A stretch of 15,648 nucleotides of DNA from CAUSKK01 sp963532425 (GTDB lineage: Bacteria; Pseudomonadota; Gammaproteobacteria; Cardiobacteriales; Cardiobacteriaceae), in contig CAUSKK010000026.1 of assembly GCA_963532425.1 (NCBI GenBank), forward strand, positions 1-15,648, read 5' to 3'. Position numbers and translations under genes: made by a program. This document shows, in pieces, positions 1-6,188 of this stretch; the first letter of the stretch is position 1; each line of letters opens with the position of its first letter. A model generated the notes under the pieces. It was given only the letters and a program-made list of their open reading frames with translations. It searched no databases and had not been told where the DNA came from.

Positions 1-27
1 CTCGACGAAAGCCGCTGGCGCAGCTAA
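1..27 (+). CDS. C-terminal end of an unidentified upstream gene (partial)
   Basis: The last codons LDESRWRS and a TAA (25-27) are visible in frame 1. The same ending recurs in unit 2 (LDESRWRS, TAG at 120-122, frame 3). The presumed ancestral ending is LDESRWQNS with TGA at 218-220, in frame 2. The simplest reading is that the gene enters in frame 1 and now stops at 27, having swapped its last three residues QNS for RS through the duplication; 28-220 would then be dead copy. This frame choice is an inference, because the gene body is outside the window. I do not recognise the protein. Its proximity to the FmdE gene (24 bp after the ancestral stop) suggests an operon. Confidence 0.4.
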   Translation, partial: LDESRWRS

Positions 28-209
28 GCCGCCGAGCCCTGGCGGGTCTCGGCGACTGCATGGTGGCCGCCGTCGTGGCCCGGCGCGAGGGCGAGCTCGA
101 CGAAAGCCGCTGGCGCAGCTAGGCCGCCGAGCCCTGGCGGGTCTCGGCGACTGCATGGTGGCCGCCGTCGTGGCCCGGCGCGAGGGTGAACTCGACGAAA
201 GCCGCTGGC
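1..209 (+). repeat. 95-bp tandem duplication, two full copies plus a partial third
   Basis: Two full units (1-95 and 96-190) differ at only three positions (27/122, 92/187, 95/190). The first 19 bases of a third unit follow (191-209) before the sequence diverges into AAAATTCCTGA. The unit carries protein-like sequence: in the right frame it reads RALAGLGDCMVAAVVARR and then EGELDESRW. Because 95 is not a multiple of three, each unit is read in a different frame. The junctions share the short word CTGGC, which suggests a microhomology-driven duplication at the 3' end of the upstream gene. More units may lie before base 1, or this could be an assembly artefact. Confidence 0.9.
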
Positions 210-244
210 AAAATTCCTGATTTTTTAACCCCCTAGGAGTAACC

Positions 245-895
245 ATGAGACTACCCTTTGAATTCGGCCCCGACGGCCTGCCCTGGTTCTATGCGGACGT
301 GCCCACCATCACCCTGCGCGACGGCCTGGCCGAGACCCTCGGCGCCGCCCGCGACGGCCTGCTGACCTATGGCTATGCCGACGCCGTCCGCCTGGCCGGC
401 CACTCCTGCCCCACCGTGGCCGGCGCCTACCTCATGACCCTGCGCGGCCTCCAGGCCCTCTACGGCGACGAAGTGCCCCGGCGCGGCGAAATGGAGGTGC
501 TGATGAGCCAGGAGCGCGACAGCGGCACCACCGGCGTCATCGGTTCCATTGCCACCCTCATCACCGGCGCCGCCAACGAGCTTGGCTTCGGCGGCCTCGG
601 CGGCCATCTGCACCGGCGCCGCCATCTGCTCAGCTACGGCGGCCGTTTCGACGGCGTCATGGCCATCAAGCGCCGCGACAGCGGCCAGGTGGCCCAGCTC
701 AGCTACCGGCCGGACGTGGTGCCCTTCGAGGGGGCGGCCGAGCTGCAGAGCCTGCTGCCGCTGGTCATCAACGGCAGCGCCGACGAACGCCAGCGCCGCC
801 GCTTCGGCCAGCTCTGGCAGTGGCGCGTCTGTCTGATTCTCACCGAAGGTCGCGACCACCCGGATTTGGTGTCGGTGCAGCGGTTCCAGGACTAA
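245..895 (+). CDS. FmdE-family protein (formylmethanofuran dehydrogenase subunit E-like domain)
   Basis: This 216-residue protein carries the FmdE-type motif GHSCPTVAGAYLM at about residues 52-64, with His53 and Cys55 as likely metal ligands, and a Gly-rich core (GFGGLGGH, about 114-121). FmdE domains were named from formylmethanofuran dehydrogenase operons of methanogens, but stand-alone bacterial members are common and their role is unknown. No C-terminal Cys-rich zinc ribbon is visible, so this is a short single-domain form. The ATG at 245 is preceded by AGGAG (235-239) at a 5-base distance, which fixes the start. A terminator follows directly. It probably belongs with the truncated upstream gene. 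The family call is fairly sure; the function is not known, and a link to the Mo-cofactor genes 12 kb away is only suggestive. Confidence 0.75.
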   Translation: MRLPFEFGPDGLPWFYADVPTITLRDGLAETLGAARDGLLTYGYADAVRLAGHSCPTVAGAYLMTLRGLQALYGDEVPRRGEMEVLMSQERDSGTTGVIGSIATLITGAANELGFGGLGGHLHRRRHLLSYGGRFDGVMAIKRRDSGQVAQLSYRPDVVPFEGAAELQSLLPLVINGSADERQRRRFGQLWQWRVCLILTEGRDHPDLVSVQRFQD

Positions 896-900
896 ATCCC

Positions 901-921
901 ACCGCCTTCGGGCGGTTTTTT
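901..921 (+). terminator. Intrinsic terminator after the FmdE gene
   Basis: The stem ACCGCC (901-906) pairs with GGCGGT (911-916) across a TTCG tetraloop and runs into a T tract (916-921). It begins five bases after the stop codon at 893-895, so it should end the FmdE transcript before the next gene. Confidence 0.9.
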
Positions 922-936
922 ACTTTGGACGTAACC

Positions 937-1191
937 GTGAGCCTATTTAATCCGCCCCCGCCCAGCGCCATTCTGCGCGAAGACATCCTGCAGGAACTCA
1001 ATCTAACCCCGGCCGAACTGGCTCAGCGTTTGGGTCAGAACCCAGTCGAGCTGGCCGAAGTGCTGGCCAACCGCCGGCCCATCGGTGCCGAACTGGCCCT
1101 GGCGCTGGAGAAAGCCGGCTTCAGCACGGCGGAAACCTGGCTGGCTCTGCAGAAGAAATATGAGTGCTGGCAGCGCCAGCACCGGCCCTAG
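937..1191 (+). CDS. HigA/VapI-like antitoxin-type helix-turn-helix protein, no toxin partner visible
   Basis: This 84-residue protein has the layout of HigA-family antitoxins: a Pro-rich start leading into SAILREDILQELNLTPAELA, a helix-turn-helix over about residues 22-50 (AQRLGQNPVELAEVLANRRP), then ALALEKAGFSTAETWLALQKKYE, matching the family ending of 'FWLNLQ..YD' type. Such proteins bind their own operator and neutralise an RNase toxin, HigB. I chose GTG at 937, with GGA (927-929) 7 bases upstream; an in-frame TTG at 925 is possible, and the longer open frame back to 820 overlaps the previous gene and terminator. No HigB-like ORF lies on either side, so it is an orphan, or a solitary regulator. 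The GAAGCGCTTC array begins 20 bases after its stop. Confidence 0.7.
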   Translation: MSLFNPPPPSAILREDILQELNLTPAELAQRLGQNPVELAEVLANRRPIGAELALALEKAGFSTAETWLALQKKYECWQRQHRP

Positions 1192-1210
1192 TTAGGCACT
1201 TCCCCGCCAC

Positions 1211-1904
1211 AAAGCGCTTCCCTTTTGTCCCGCTGGAGAAGCGCTTCGACCCGAGCAGCCAACTAAGCGCTTTGTTCAGGCGCCAAGAAGCGCTTCGTTC
1301 TGGGACGTTCTGCTAAAAATAAATTGCCGAAATTGAAGCGCTTCCTCTTTGGGCCGGGGCCCTGACCCTAAAACCGAAGCGCTTCATTCTGGGAACATGG
1401 GAAATCTTCCGGGCCCGGCGGAAGCGCTTCGATTGGGGAGGTGGTCTTCTGATAGGAAGCGCTTCGCGGGAAAACAGCTGTCGCCAGAATCCCGGAAGGG
1501 GGAGCGGTTCGTTCTGGGGCGTCCTACTAAAAATTTAGTGGCGGAGCCCGAAGCGCTTCCTTTTGGCACCACTGGAAGCGCTTTTTCCTAAAACCCATAA
1601 CGACAACCCCGGCCCGGCTATTTCCAGCCGCCGGCTTTCGGGGTGCCGGAACCGAAGCGCTTCCCTTCGGGCCGGGGCCGATGACTTCAAAACCGAAGCG
1701 CTTCGGTCTGTCTGCTCTGGCTTGGCACTCCTCCGGACGTTTTTCGCTACCGCCAGAGGGGAAGCGCTTCGCTTGGGGAAGGTGTCTGCCGCTAGGAAGC
1801 GCTGGCCCGTTTTCTCCGCCTTTGGAATGAAGCGCTTCGTTGGCAGGCGAGCCCGCCCGGTCGAAGCGCTTCGTTAAATCACGCCCAGCGGTGGGAAGCG
1901 CTCG
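1211..1904. repeat. Dense array of the palindrome GAAGCGCTTC
   Basis: Exact copies start at 1238, 1287, 1335, 1376, 1421, 1456, 1550, 1654, 1695, 1761, 1829 and 1863. Copies with the core AAGCGCTT intact but an altered edge start at 1211, 1264 and 1575. Degraded copies start at 1501, 1796 and 1895. Start-to-start spacing ranges from 23 to 79 bases, mostly 25-50. The spacers are themselves partly repeated. No credible gene fills 1192-1939: open frames here consist of in-frame readings of the motif (EAL and KRF peptides) and have no protein-like content. The motif recurs in the rest of the window. Confidence 0.95.
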
Positions 1905-1939
1905 GCCATAATGATGTTTTTCCTTTGATTAGCCCCGCC

Positions 1940-2797
1940 ATGACCCGCTATTGTCTTATCAATCCTCGCTTTTTCCTTGACCAGCCCCGGGGCGAACTGC
2001 GCTTCGACGGCCAAGGTTTCCACACCGCCGAAGGCAGCTGGTCCCGGGCCGACCTGACGGCGGCCACCCTACGGCGCCGCTATTTCGGCCCGCTGCTGCT
2101 GTTTCTGCTGCTGGCGGCCGGGGCGCTGGGCCTCATGGTCGTTATCATCGCCAAGCTGCTGCTGGGCGTTCCGCTGCTCTGGCCGCTGGCTTTGCTGCTG
2201 GCGGTGCTGCTGGCCGCCTTTGGCAGCGAACGGCTGCAGTCCGGCGCCTATCTACAGCTGGAATTCCGCGATGGCAGCCAGCTCCGGGTGGCCGACGGTC
2301 GCGCCCTGCTCCGCCAGCTCCGGGGCCAGCCCCCGCTGGGGTGGCGGCTGGCCCTGGGCCTGGGCGTCTGGCTGCTGGCGACGCTGCTCATCTACGCCCT
2401 CGGCACCCGGCCCCCCTGGCGGGCGCCCAATGAGCTTTTCCGAGTCTGTGTGGCCACGGCCGCCGGCCCGGTTTTGCAGCCGTTGGCCACCCTCGACCCG
2501 ACAGCCACCCTCTGCACTTCTCCCCTGGCCGCGTTCGCCGGCGGCGACGGGCACGGGCTGCGCCTCAGCGTGGCCGGCGACATCTGGCTGCTGCAGAGCT
2601 ACCGCGACAGCCTCGCCGACCCGGTGGAATACCGCTATCGCCTCGAAAACGGCCGACCCCGGCCCCGGGACTGGCGCCACGGTGCCACGATGGCCCGACT
2701 GCTGGCCGGCCTCGGAGCTCTGCTGCCGACGGCGCTGGCCCTGGCCCTGTTCCGGCGGGTCTGGCAGCGGCGGGAGGGCCGAGATGCGTCCATTTAG
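1940..2797 (+). CDS. Uncharacterised four-helix membrane protein
   Basis: I do not recognise this 285-residue protein. Hydrophobic segments lie at about residues 49-73, 76-95, 134-155 and 251-273. They flank a short soluble part (about 100-130, with EFRDGSQLRVADGRALL) and a larger one (about 157-250) that should sit on one side of the membrane. The N-terminal 48 residues are soluble and resemble a small beta-rich domain. I prefer ATG at 1940, since the alternative TTG at 1925 adds only five residues; neither has a clear Shine-Dalgarno sequence. The 3' end overlaps the next gene by 14 bases, so the two are probably translated together. The nearest upstream DNA is the GAAGCGCTTC array, with its last degraded copy ending 35 bases before the ATG. 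Confidence 0.75.
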   Translation: MTRYCLINPRFFLDQPRGELRFDGQGFHTAEGSWSRADLTAATLRRRYFGPLLLFLLLAAGALGLMVVIIAKLLLGVPLLWPLALLLAVLLAAFGSERLQSGAYLQLEFRDGSQLRVADGRALLRQLRGQPPLGWRLALGLGVWLLATLLIYALGTRPPWRAPNELFRVCVATAAGPVLQPLATLDPTATLCTSPLAAFAGGDGHGLRLSVAGDIWLLQSYRDSLADPVEYRYRLENGRPRPRDWRHGATMARLLAGLGALLPTALALALFRRVWQRREGRDASI

Positions 2798-3073
2798 TTT
2801 TCTGCGCTGGCTCATCGAGGTGCTGGTGGAAACCTGGGGGGTTTATATGGAACAGGCCCGGCCGGACAGCTGGAACGGTCGCATTTATGCCTTCCTGCGC
2901 CGCCGGCGACGCTTTATGCCGCTGGGCGCCGCCCTGCTGATTAGCCTGTGTTGGAATGGGCCTCACCCCGGCACCTCGATGGCTTCGATAAAACGCTGCT
3001 GGCCGTCCTCTGGCTCGCCGGCTTCTATTACTACGGGAAGGTCAGAAGCCAGGAGGACGACGGCTGGCATTAA
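2784..3073 (+). pseudogene. Small membrane-protein gene broken by a frameshift
   Basis: From ATG 2784 the frame gives a protein-like N-terminus (MRPFSFLRWLIEVLVETWGV, then a basic stretch FLRRRRRF and the hydrophobic FMPLGAALLISL), after which it loses sense and would run into mgtE antisense DNA to 3140. A second frame, open from 2945 to a TAA at 3071-3073, gives a convincing continuation (LDGFDKTLLAVLWLAGFYYY followed by GKVRSQEDDGWH). Joining the two needs one missing base somewhere in 2945-2977, for example in GGG (2958-2960) or CCCC (2966-2969). The repaired protein would have about 96 residues and two membrane helices. It may be a real mutation or a base-call error; no slippery heptamer for programmed frameshifting is evident. 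Function unknown. Confidence 0.7.
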
Positions 3074-3091
3074 AAAACCCCCACTGGGGGT
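3072..3091 (-). terminator. Intrinsic terminator of the zapA-psd-rnhA-mgtE operon
   Basis: On the minus strand a C-rich/G-rich hairpin (ACCCC with GGGGT, within 3077-3091) is followed by six T residues (3077-3072). It sits five bases beyond the mgtE stop codon. The T tract overlaps the stop of the plus-strand small membrane gene, so the two convergent genes share this short boundary. Confidence 0.8.
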
Positions 3092-3096
3092 GGGGG

Positions 3097-4512
3097 CTAG
3101 CCGTTCAGCAGCAGATATTTGGCCAGGAACAGCAGGATAAAAAAGCCGCCGCTGTCGGTGCAGGCGGTGATGGCCACCGAACTGCCCATGGCCGGGTCGA
3201 AGCCGAGGCAGCGCCACAGCGAGGGTATGGCCACGGCCATCAGCGCCGCCAGCAGCAGATTTAGAATCAGCGCCAGCAGCATCACCAGCGCCAGCTTCAC
3301 ATCGCCGTAAAAACCGTAGGCAATCAGGGCAATGACGCTGCCCCAAATCAGACCGTTGATGACGGCCAAAATCAGCTCCTTGCCGAGCAAATGGCGGATT
3401 TGCAGCCAGTTGGAGAGCTGGCCGGCGCCCATGGCCCGCACAATCATGGTGATGGTCTGGTTGCCGGAATTGCCGGCGATGCCGGCCACGATGGGCAGCA
3501 GGGCCGCCAGGGCCACCAGCTGGTTGATGATTTCGGAGAAGCCGGCAATGATGCGGCTGGCGAGCAGGGCCGTGGCCAGATTGATGCAAATCCACATGCC
3601 ACGATTCTTCAGCGAGGCCTTGATGGGCGCGAACAAATCCTCGTCCTCGATGCCGAGGATATTCATCATGTCCTCCTCGGTCTCCTGGCGCATGACGTCC
3701 ATCATGTCATCGACGGTCAGCCGGCCGATGATGTGCAGCTGCTCGTCCACCACCGGCGCGCTGACCAAATCGTATTTTTCAAAGGCCTGGCCGGCCTTCT
3801 CGGCCCGCATTTCCGGGGTGAAATAGATGACCTCGTCCAGGGGCAGCATGCGCGCGGAGACGAGTTCCCCCGGGTCGGAGGCGAGCAGATAGCGCAGGGA
3901 CAGGGTGCCGCACAGGCGTTGCTGCTCGTCCACCACGAAAACCTTGTCGAATTTGCGCGGCAGCTCGTCGCCGTTGCGTTTGCCGTGCATGCGCAGATAG
4001 CGGAAAACCACCTCACAGGGCACGTCCTCGCGGACGGAAATGAGGTTTTCCTGGGAAAAATCCATGATGGCCCCGACGGTGCCCTCCTCGTAGCCCAGGG
4101 CCCGGTCCACCCGGGCGCGGTCGTGGCTGTCGAGATTGCCCAGGGCCTCATGGGCGACGGCGGCCGGCAGGTTCTCGTAGAGCTCCACCAGCTCCTCCAC
4201 CTCCAGATTTTCCACCACCTCGTTGAGCTCTTCCCGGTCCATCTCGGAAATCAGACTCTCGCGCAGGCCCTCGGAGACCTCCAGCAGGATTTCGCCGTCC
4301 TCGGCCGGGTTGGTCAGATGCCAGAGCAACGAGCGCTCGTCGGCCGGCAGCGCTTCGAGCAGGTCGGCGATGTCCGCCGCGTAGAGGTCATTCAGCCGGG
4401 TTTGCAGCCGTGTTAAAAGCGCTTGTCCCTCGGGAGCAAGCGCTTGGTTGTTTTTAATGGCCTCGGCCTCGGGGGCCAGGGCCTCCAGTAAATCGTAAAT
4501 TTCGTCGGTCAT
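3097..4512 (-). CDS. mgtE: Magnesium transporter MgtE
   Basis: This 471-residue protein has the full MgtE layout. An acidic helical N domain (about 1-145) is followed by two CBS domains (about 147-208 and 212-275), a connecting helix (about 276-300) and a membrane domain with about five helices (305-471). Signature sequences are AGNSGNQT (346-353), FDPAMGSS (438-445, Asp439 matching the pore aspartate of characterised MgtE) and TDSGGFFI (452-459). MgtE is a Mg2+-selective channel of the inner membrane, closed when the N and CBS domains bind Mg2+. AGGAGGGT (4517-4524) precedes the ATG at 4512 by four bases. It is the last gene of the minus-strand operon, 24 bases after rnhA. An unusual hairpin lies in codons 23-32. 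Identity is certain to family level; Co2+ transport is also possible. Confidence 0.97.
   Translation of the reverse strand: MTDEIYDLLEALAPEAEAIKNNQALAPEGQALLTRLQTRLNDLYAADIADLLEALPADERSLLWHLTNPAEDGEILLEVSEGLRESLISEMDREELNEVVENLEVEELVELYENLPAAVAHEALGNLDSHDRARVDRALGYEEGTVGAIMDFSQENLISVREDVPCEVVFRYLRMHGKRNGDELPRKFDKVFVVDEQQRLCGTLSLRYLLASDPGELVSARMLPLDEVIYFTPEMRAEKAGQAFEKYDLVSAPVVDEQLHIIGRLTVDDMMDVMRQETEEDMMNILGIEDEDLFAPIKASLKNRGMWICINLATALLASRIIAGFSEIINQLVALAALLPIVAGIAGNSGNQTITMIVRAMGAGQLSNWLQIRHLLGKELILAVINGLIWGSVIALIAYGFYGDVKLALVMLLALILNLLLAALMAVAIPSLWRCLGFDPAMGSSVAITACTDSGGFFILLFLAKYLLLNG
4417..4446 (-). repeat. Strong hairpin of two AAGCGCTT cores inside mgtE
   Basis: AAGCGCTTG (4417-4425) and CAAGCGCTT (4437-4445) are perfect inverted copies. 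The bases between extend the pairing (TCCC with GGGA, one bulged base) around a TCG loop. It encodes QALAPEGQAL near the MgtE N-terminus. Each arm is also a self-palindrome related to the GAAGCGCTTC repeat. Confidence 0.75.
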
Positions 4513-4536
4513 CGCGACCCTCCTAAAAGTTTTTTG

Positions 4537-5016
4537 CTAATCGGTGTCCTCCCCGGCCCGCAGCCGGGCGATGGCGGCATTGGCCAGGGCATCGACCCGT
4601 TCGTTTTCCGGGTGGCCGCTGTGGCCCTTGACCCAGTGCCATTCCACCCGGTGGCGCTGGCAGAGGGCGTCCAGCTCCTGCCACAGCTCCTGATTTTTCA
4701 CCGGTGCCTTGGTCGCCGTGCGCCAGCCGTTGCGTTTCCAGCTGGCCAGCCAGCTGGTGATGCCGTTCTTGACATAGGTGGAATCGGTGGTGAGCCGCAC
4801 CCGGCAGGGGCGCGTCAGCTGGCCCAGGGCCCGGACGGCGGCGGTCAGTTCCATCTGGTTGTTGGTGCTGTGGGCGACGGCCCCGCTGAGTTCCTTCTCG
4901 TGGCGGCCGTAGCGCAGCAGGGCGCCCCAGCCGCCGATGCCGGGATTGCCCTTGCAGGCCCCGTCGGTGTAAATCTCCACCACCGGCCCGGCGTCGGGCC
5001 TAGGGTCGGTGGCCAA
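4537..5016 (-). CDS. rnhA: Ribonuclease HI
   Basis: This 159-residue protein degrades the RNA strand of RNA-DNA hybrids. The catalytic carboxylates are all visible: Asp18 in YTDGACKGN, Glu56 in NNQMELTA, Asp78 in TTDSTYV and Asp142 in NERVDALAN, plus the catalytic His132 in VKGHSGH, ten residues before Asp142 as in the E. coli enzyme. The basic handle (SWKRNGWRTATKAPVKN, about 92-108) is present. The start appears to be TTG at 5014-5016, lying inside psd (17-base overlap), with AGGGG about seven bases upstream; no ATG is available before the first strand, and GTG codons at residues 12-13 are the only alternative. It sits between psd and mgtE in one operon. Confidence 0.97.
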   Translation of the reverse strand: MATDPRPDAGPVVEIYTDGACKGNPGIGGWGALLRYGRHEKELSGAVAHSTNNQMELTAAVRALGQLTRPCRVRLTTDSTYVKNGITSWLASWKRNGWRTATKAPVKNQELWQELDALCQRHRVEWHWVKGHSGHPENERVDALANAAIARLRAGEDTD

Positions 5017-5827
5017 TGGTCTGCCCCTGGCGGATTTTGCGACCGTCCAGCAGCGTTTCGTCCCAGCGCAGCCGGCCGGCCTGGAAGCAGAGAATCACCG
5101 TCGAACCCAGATTGAAACGGCCGAGCTCCTCGCCGCGCTCGAAGTGCAGATTGAAGCGCTCATAGTCGTAGTAGTTGCCGTCGCCCTCGTCCTGGAGGGT
5201 GCCGCTCCAGCGGGTGGCGATGCTGGAGACGTTGAGGGCGCCGACCCAAACCAGGGCAAATTCGCCCCAGTCCGGGCTTTCAAAGAAGCAGACCAGCCGT
5301 TCATTCTGGGCAAAAAGGCCGGGAATCTTTGCCAGCCACCTCAGGCCGACGCTCTCCCGGCGGCCGGGGATAAAGTGCATGGCCCGTAGCCGGGCGGCGC
5401 AGGGGGCGTGGATACGGTGGTAGTCGTCCGGAGCCAGGTAGAGGGTGGCGGTGCTGCCGCCGGCGAAGCGCTCGGCCGCGCGCGGGGAACCGAGCAGCTG
5501 GGCCAGGGAATAGTAGCTGCCCTTGGCCTGCAGCACGCTGCCGTGTTCCAGCGGCCCATAGACCGCACAGCGGCCGTCCACCGGGCTGAGCAGACCGTCG
5601 GCGGCCAGGGGCCGGGCGTCGGGGGCCAGGGGCCGGGTGAAAAAGGCGTTCAGGCTGGGATAGTTCAGCGGATTTTTCTCCGGGCTGAAATCGGTGCGGG
5701 CCCCGGTGATGGCCACATAGGCGCGGATGATGAGGTTTTTCAGCGGCCGCCAGCGGATGCGGGCCAGCCGGAACATCAGGGCACTGAGGAAGCGCTTCGG
5801 CAGCAGCCGGTAGAGCCAGTGGGGCAT
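5000..5827 (-). CDS. psd: Phosphatidylserine decarboxylase proenzyme
   Basis: This 275-residue inner-membrane enzyme converts phosphatidylserine to phosphatidylethanolamine. The proenzyme cuts itself at the LGST motif (240-243), so Ser242 becomes the pyruvoyl group of the small alpha chain. The other triad members are visible as Asp84 in SPVDGR and His140 in PDDYHRIH. Length and motif order fit the bacterial short (E. coli-like) group. AGGAGGA lies just upstream of ATG 5827, which overlaps the zapA stop by one base. Residues 11-13 (Lys-Arg-Phe) are encoded by an exact GAAGCGCTTC repeat. Identity is certain. Confidence 0.97.
   Translation of the reverse strand: MPHWLYRLLPKRFLSALMFRLARIRWRPLKNLIIRAYVAITGARTDFSPEKNPLNYPSLNAFFTRPLAPDARPLAADGLLSPVDGRCAVYGPLEHGSVLQAKGSYYSLAQLLGSPRAAERFAGGSTATLYLAPDDYHRIHAPCAARLRAMHFIPGRRESVGLRWLAKIPGLFAQNERLVCFFESPDWGEFALVWVGALNVSSIATRWSGTLQDEGDGNYYDYERFNLHFERGEELGRFNLGSTVILCFQAGRLRWDETLLDGRKIRQGQTIGHRP
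5789..5798. repeat. GAAGCGCTTC copy inside psd
   Basis: An exact copy of the palindrome, read here as Lys-Arg-Phe codons of Psd (residues 11-13). Confidence 0.9.
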
Positions 5828-6141
5828 CAGTCCTCCTCGTAGTGGCTGGTGCTGGAAATGGTCTGGTCGAGCTGGCTGAGCAGAACCTCGCTGATACGAT
5901 TCACCATCGACACTTCGCCGGCGAAGATTTTCCGTTCCTGCAGCAGCCGGAAGGCCATGTCCAGGCCGGCGAGCACATAGACCTTTTCGGTGGCCATCTG
6001 GGGATTGTCATCGCGCAGCTTTTTGATGGAATCGTCAAGGAATTCCGAGGCGTTGATGAGCAGTTCGCGCTCGTGTGGCTCACAGCCGAGGCTATATTCA
6101 CGGTTGTCCACGATGATATGGGTGGGCAGCTGGCTAGCCAT
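5827..6141 (-). CDS. zapA: Cell division protein ZapA
   Basis: This protein of about 104 residues matches ZapA, which bundles FtsZ filaments at the division ring. The N-terminal beta part contains VDNREYSLGC and is followed by the helix with ASEFLDDSIKKLRDD, the typical VYVLAGLDMAFRLL segment, and a C-terminal coiled coil. I prefer ATG 6141, preceded by GGGGGT at a suitable distance, over a GTG at 6147 that adds two residues. The stop overlaps the psd start by one base. In enterobacteria and pseudomonads the 6S RNA gene follows zapA; here psd follows at once, so it is not at this locus. The neighbourhood with divergent ygfB is otherwise as expected for gammaproteobacteria. Confidence 0.92.
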   Translation of the reverse strand: MASQLPTHIIVDNREYSLGCEPHERELLINASEFLDDSIKKLRDDNPQMATEKVYVLAGLDMAFRLLQERKIFAGEVSMVNRISEVLLSQLDQTISSTSHYEED

Positions 6142-6155
6142 GGGCACCCCCGGCC

Positions 6156-6183
6156 AAAAAAATTAGGGGCAGCAATAATCCCC
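6156..6183 (-). terminator. Possible weak attenuator between the coiled-coil gene and zapA
   Basis: On the minus strand GGGG (6183-6180) can pair with CCCC (6169-6166), and a run of seven T residues (6162-6156) follows, 14 bases before the zapA start. The stem is only four pairs with a 10-base loop, so it may merely reduce readthrough, or mean nothing. Confidence 0.3.
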
Positions 6184-6188
6184 AACTA

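Noticed and set aside
896..936. A HigB toxin gene paired with the HigA-like protein
   Set aside because: The 41-base gap upstream holds only a terminator, and downstream there is only the repeat array.
1349..1877. Two open frames (80 and 104 codons) across the palindrome array
   Set aside because: Their peptides are mostly the motif read as EAL/KRF with low-complexity filler, with no binding site and no family resemblance; the high GC content keeps frames open.
1211..1904. CRISPR array
   Set aside because: The repeat is only 10 bases, the spacers vary widely (about 13-69 bases) and partly repeat each other, and there are no cas genes.
2945..3140. Continuation of the small membrane protein in its first frame to 3140
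   Set aside because: It becomes Ser/Arg/Pro-rich nonsense, passes through the mgtE terminator and enters mgtE antisense; the other frame is clearly the coding one.
3391..4416. Long plus-strand frame opposite mgtE (341 codons), and similar ones opposite glnS (8343-9155, 9186-9911) and moaA (14260-15090)
   Set aside because: These are mirror frames of conserved GC-rich genes, with Ala/Gly/Val/His/Gln-rich products and no recognisable motifs.
5790..5830. 6S RNA gene after zapA
   Set aside because: In many gammaproteobacteria ssrS follows zapA, but here psd starts within the zapA stop codon, leaving no room.
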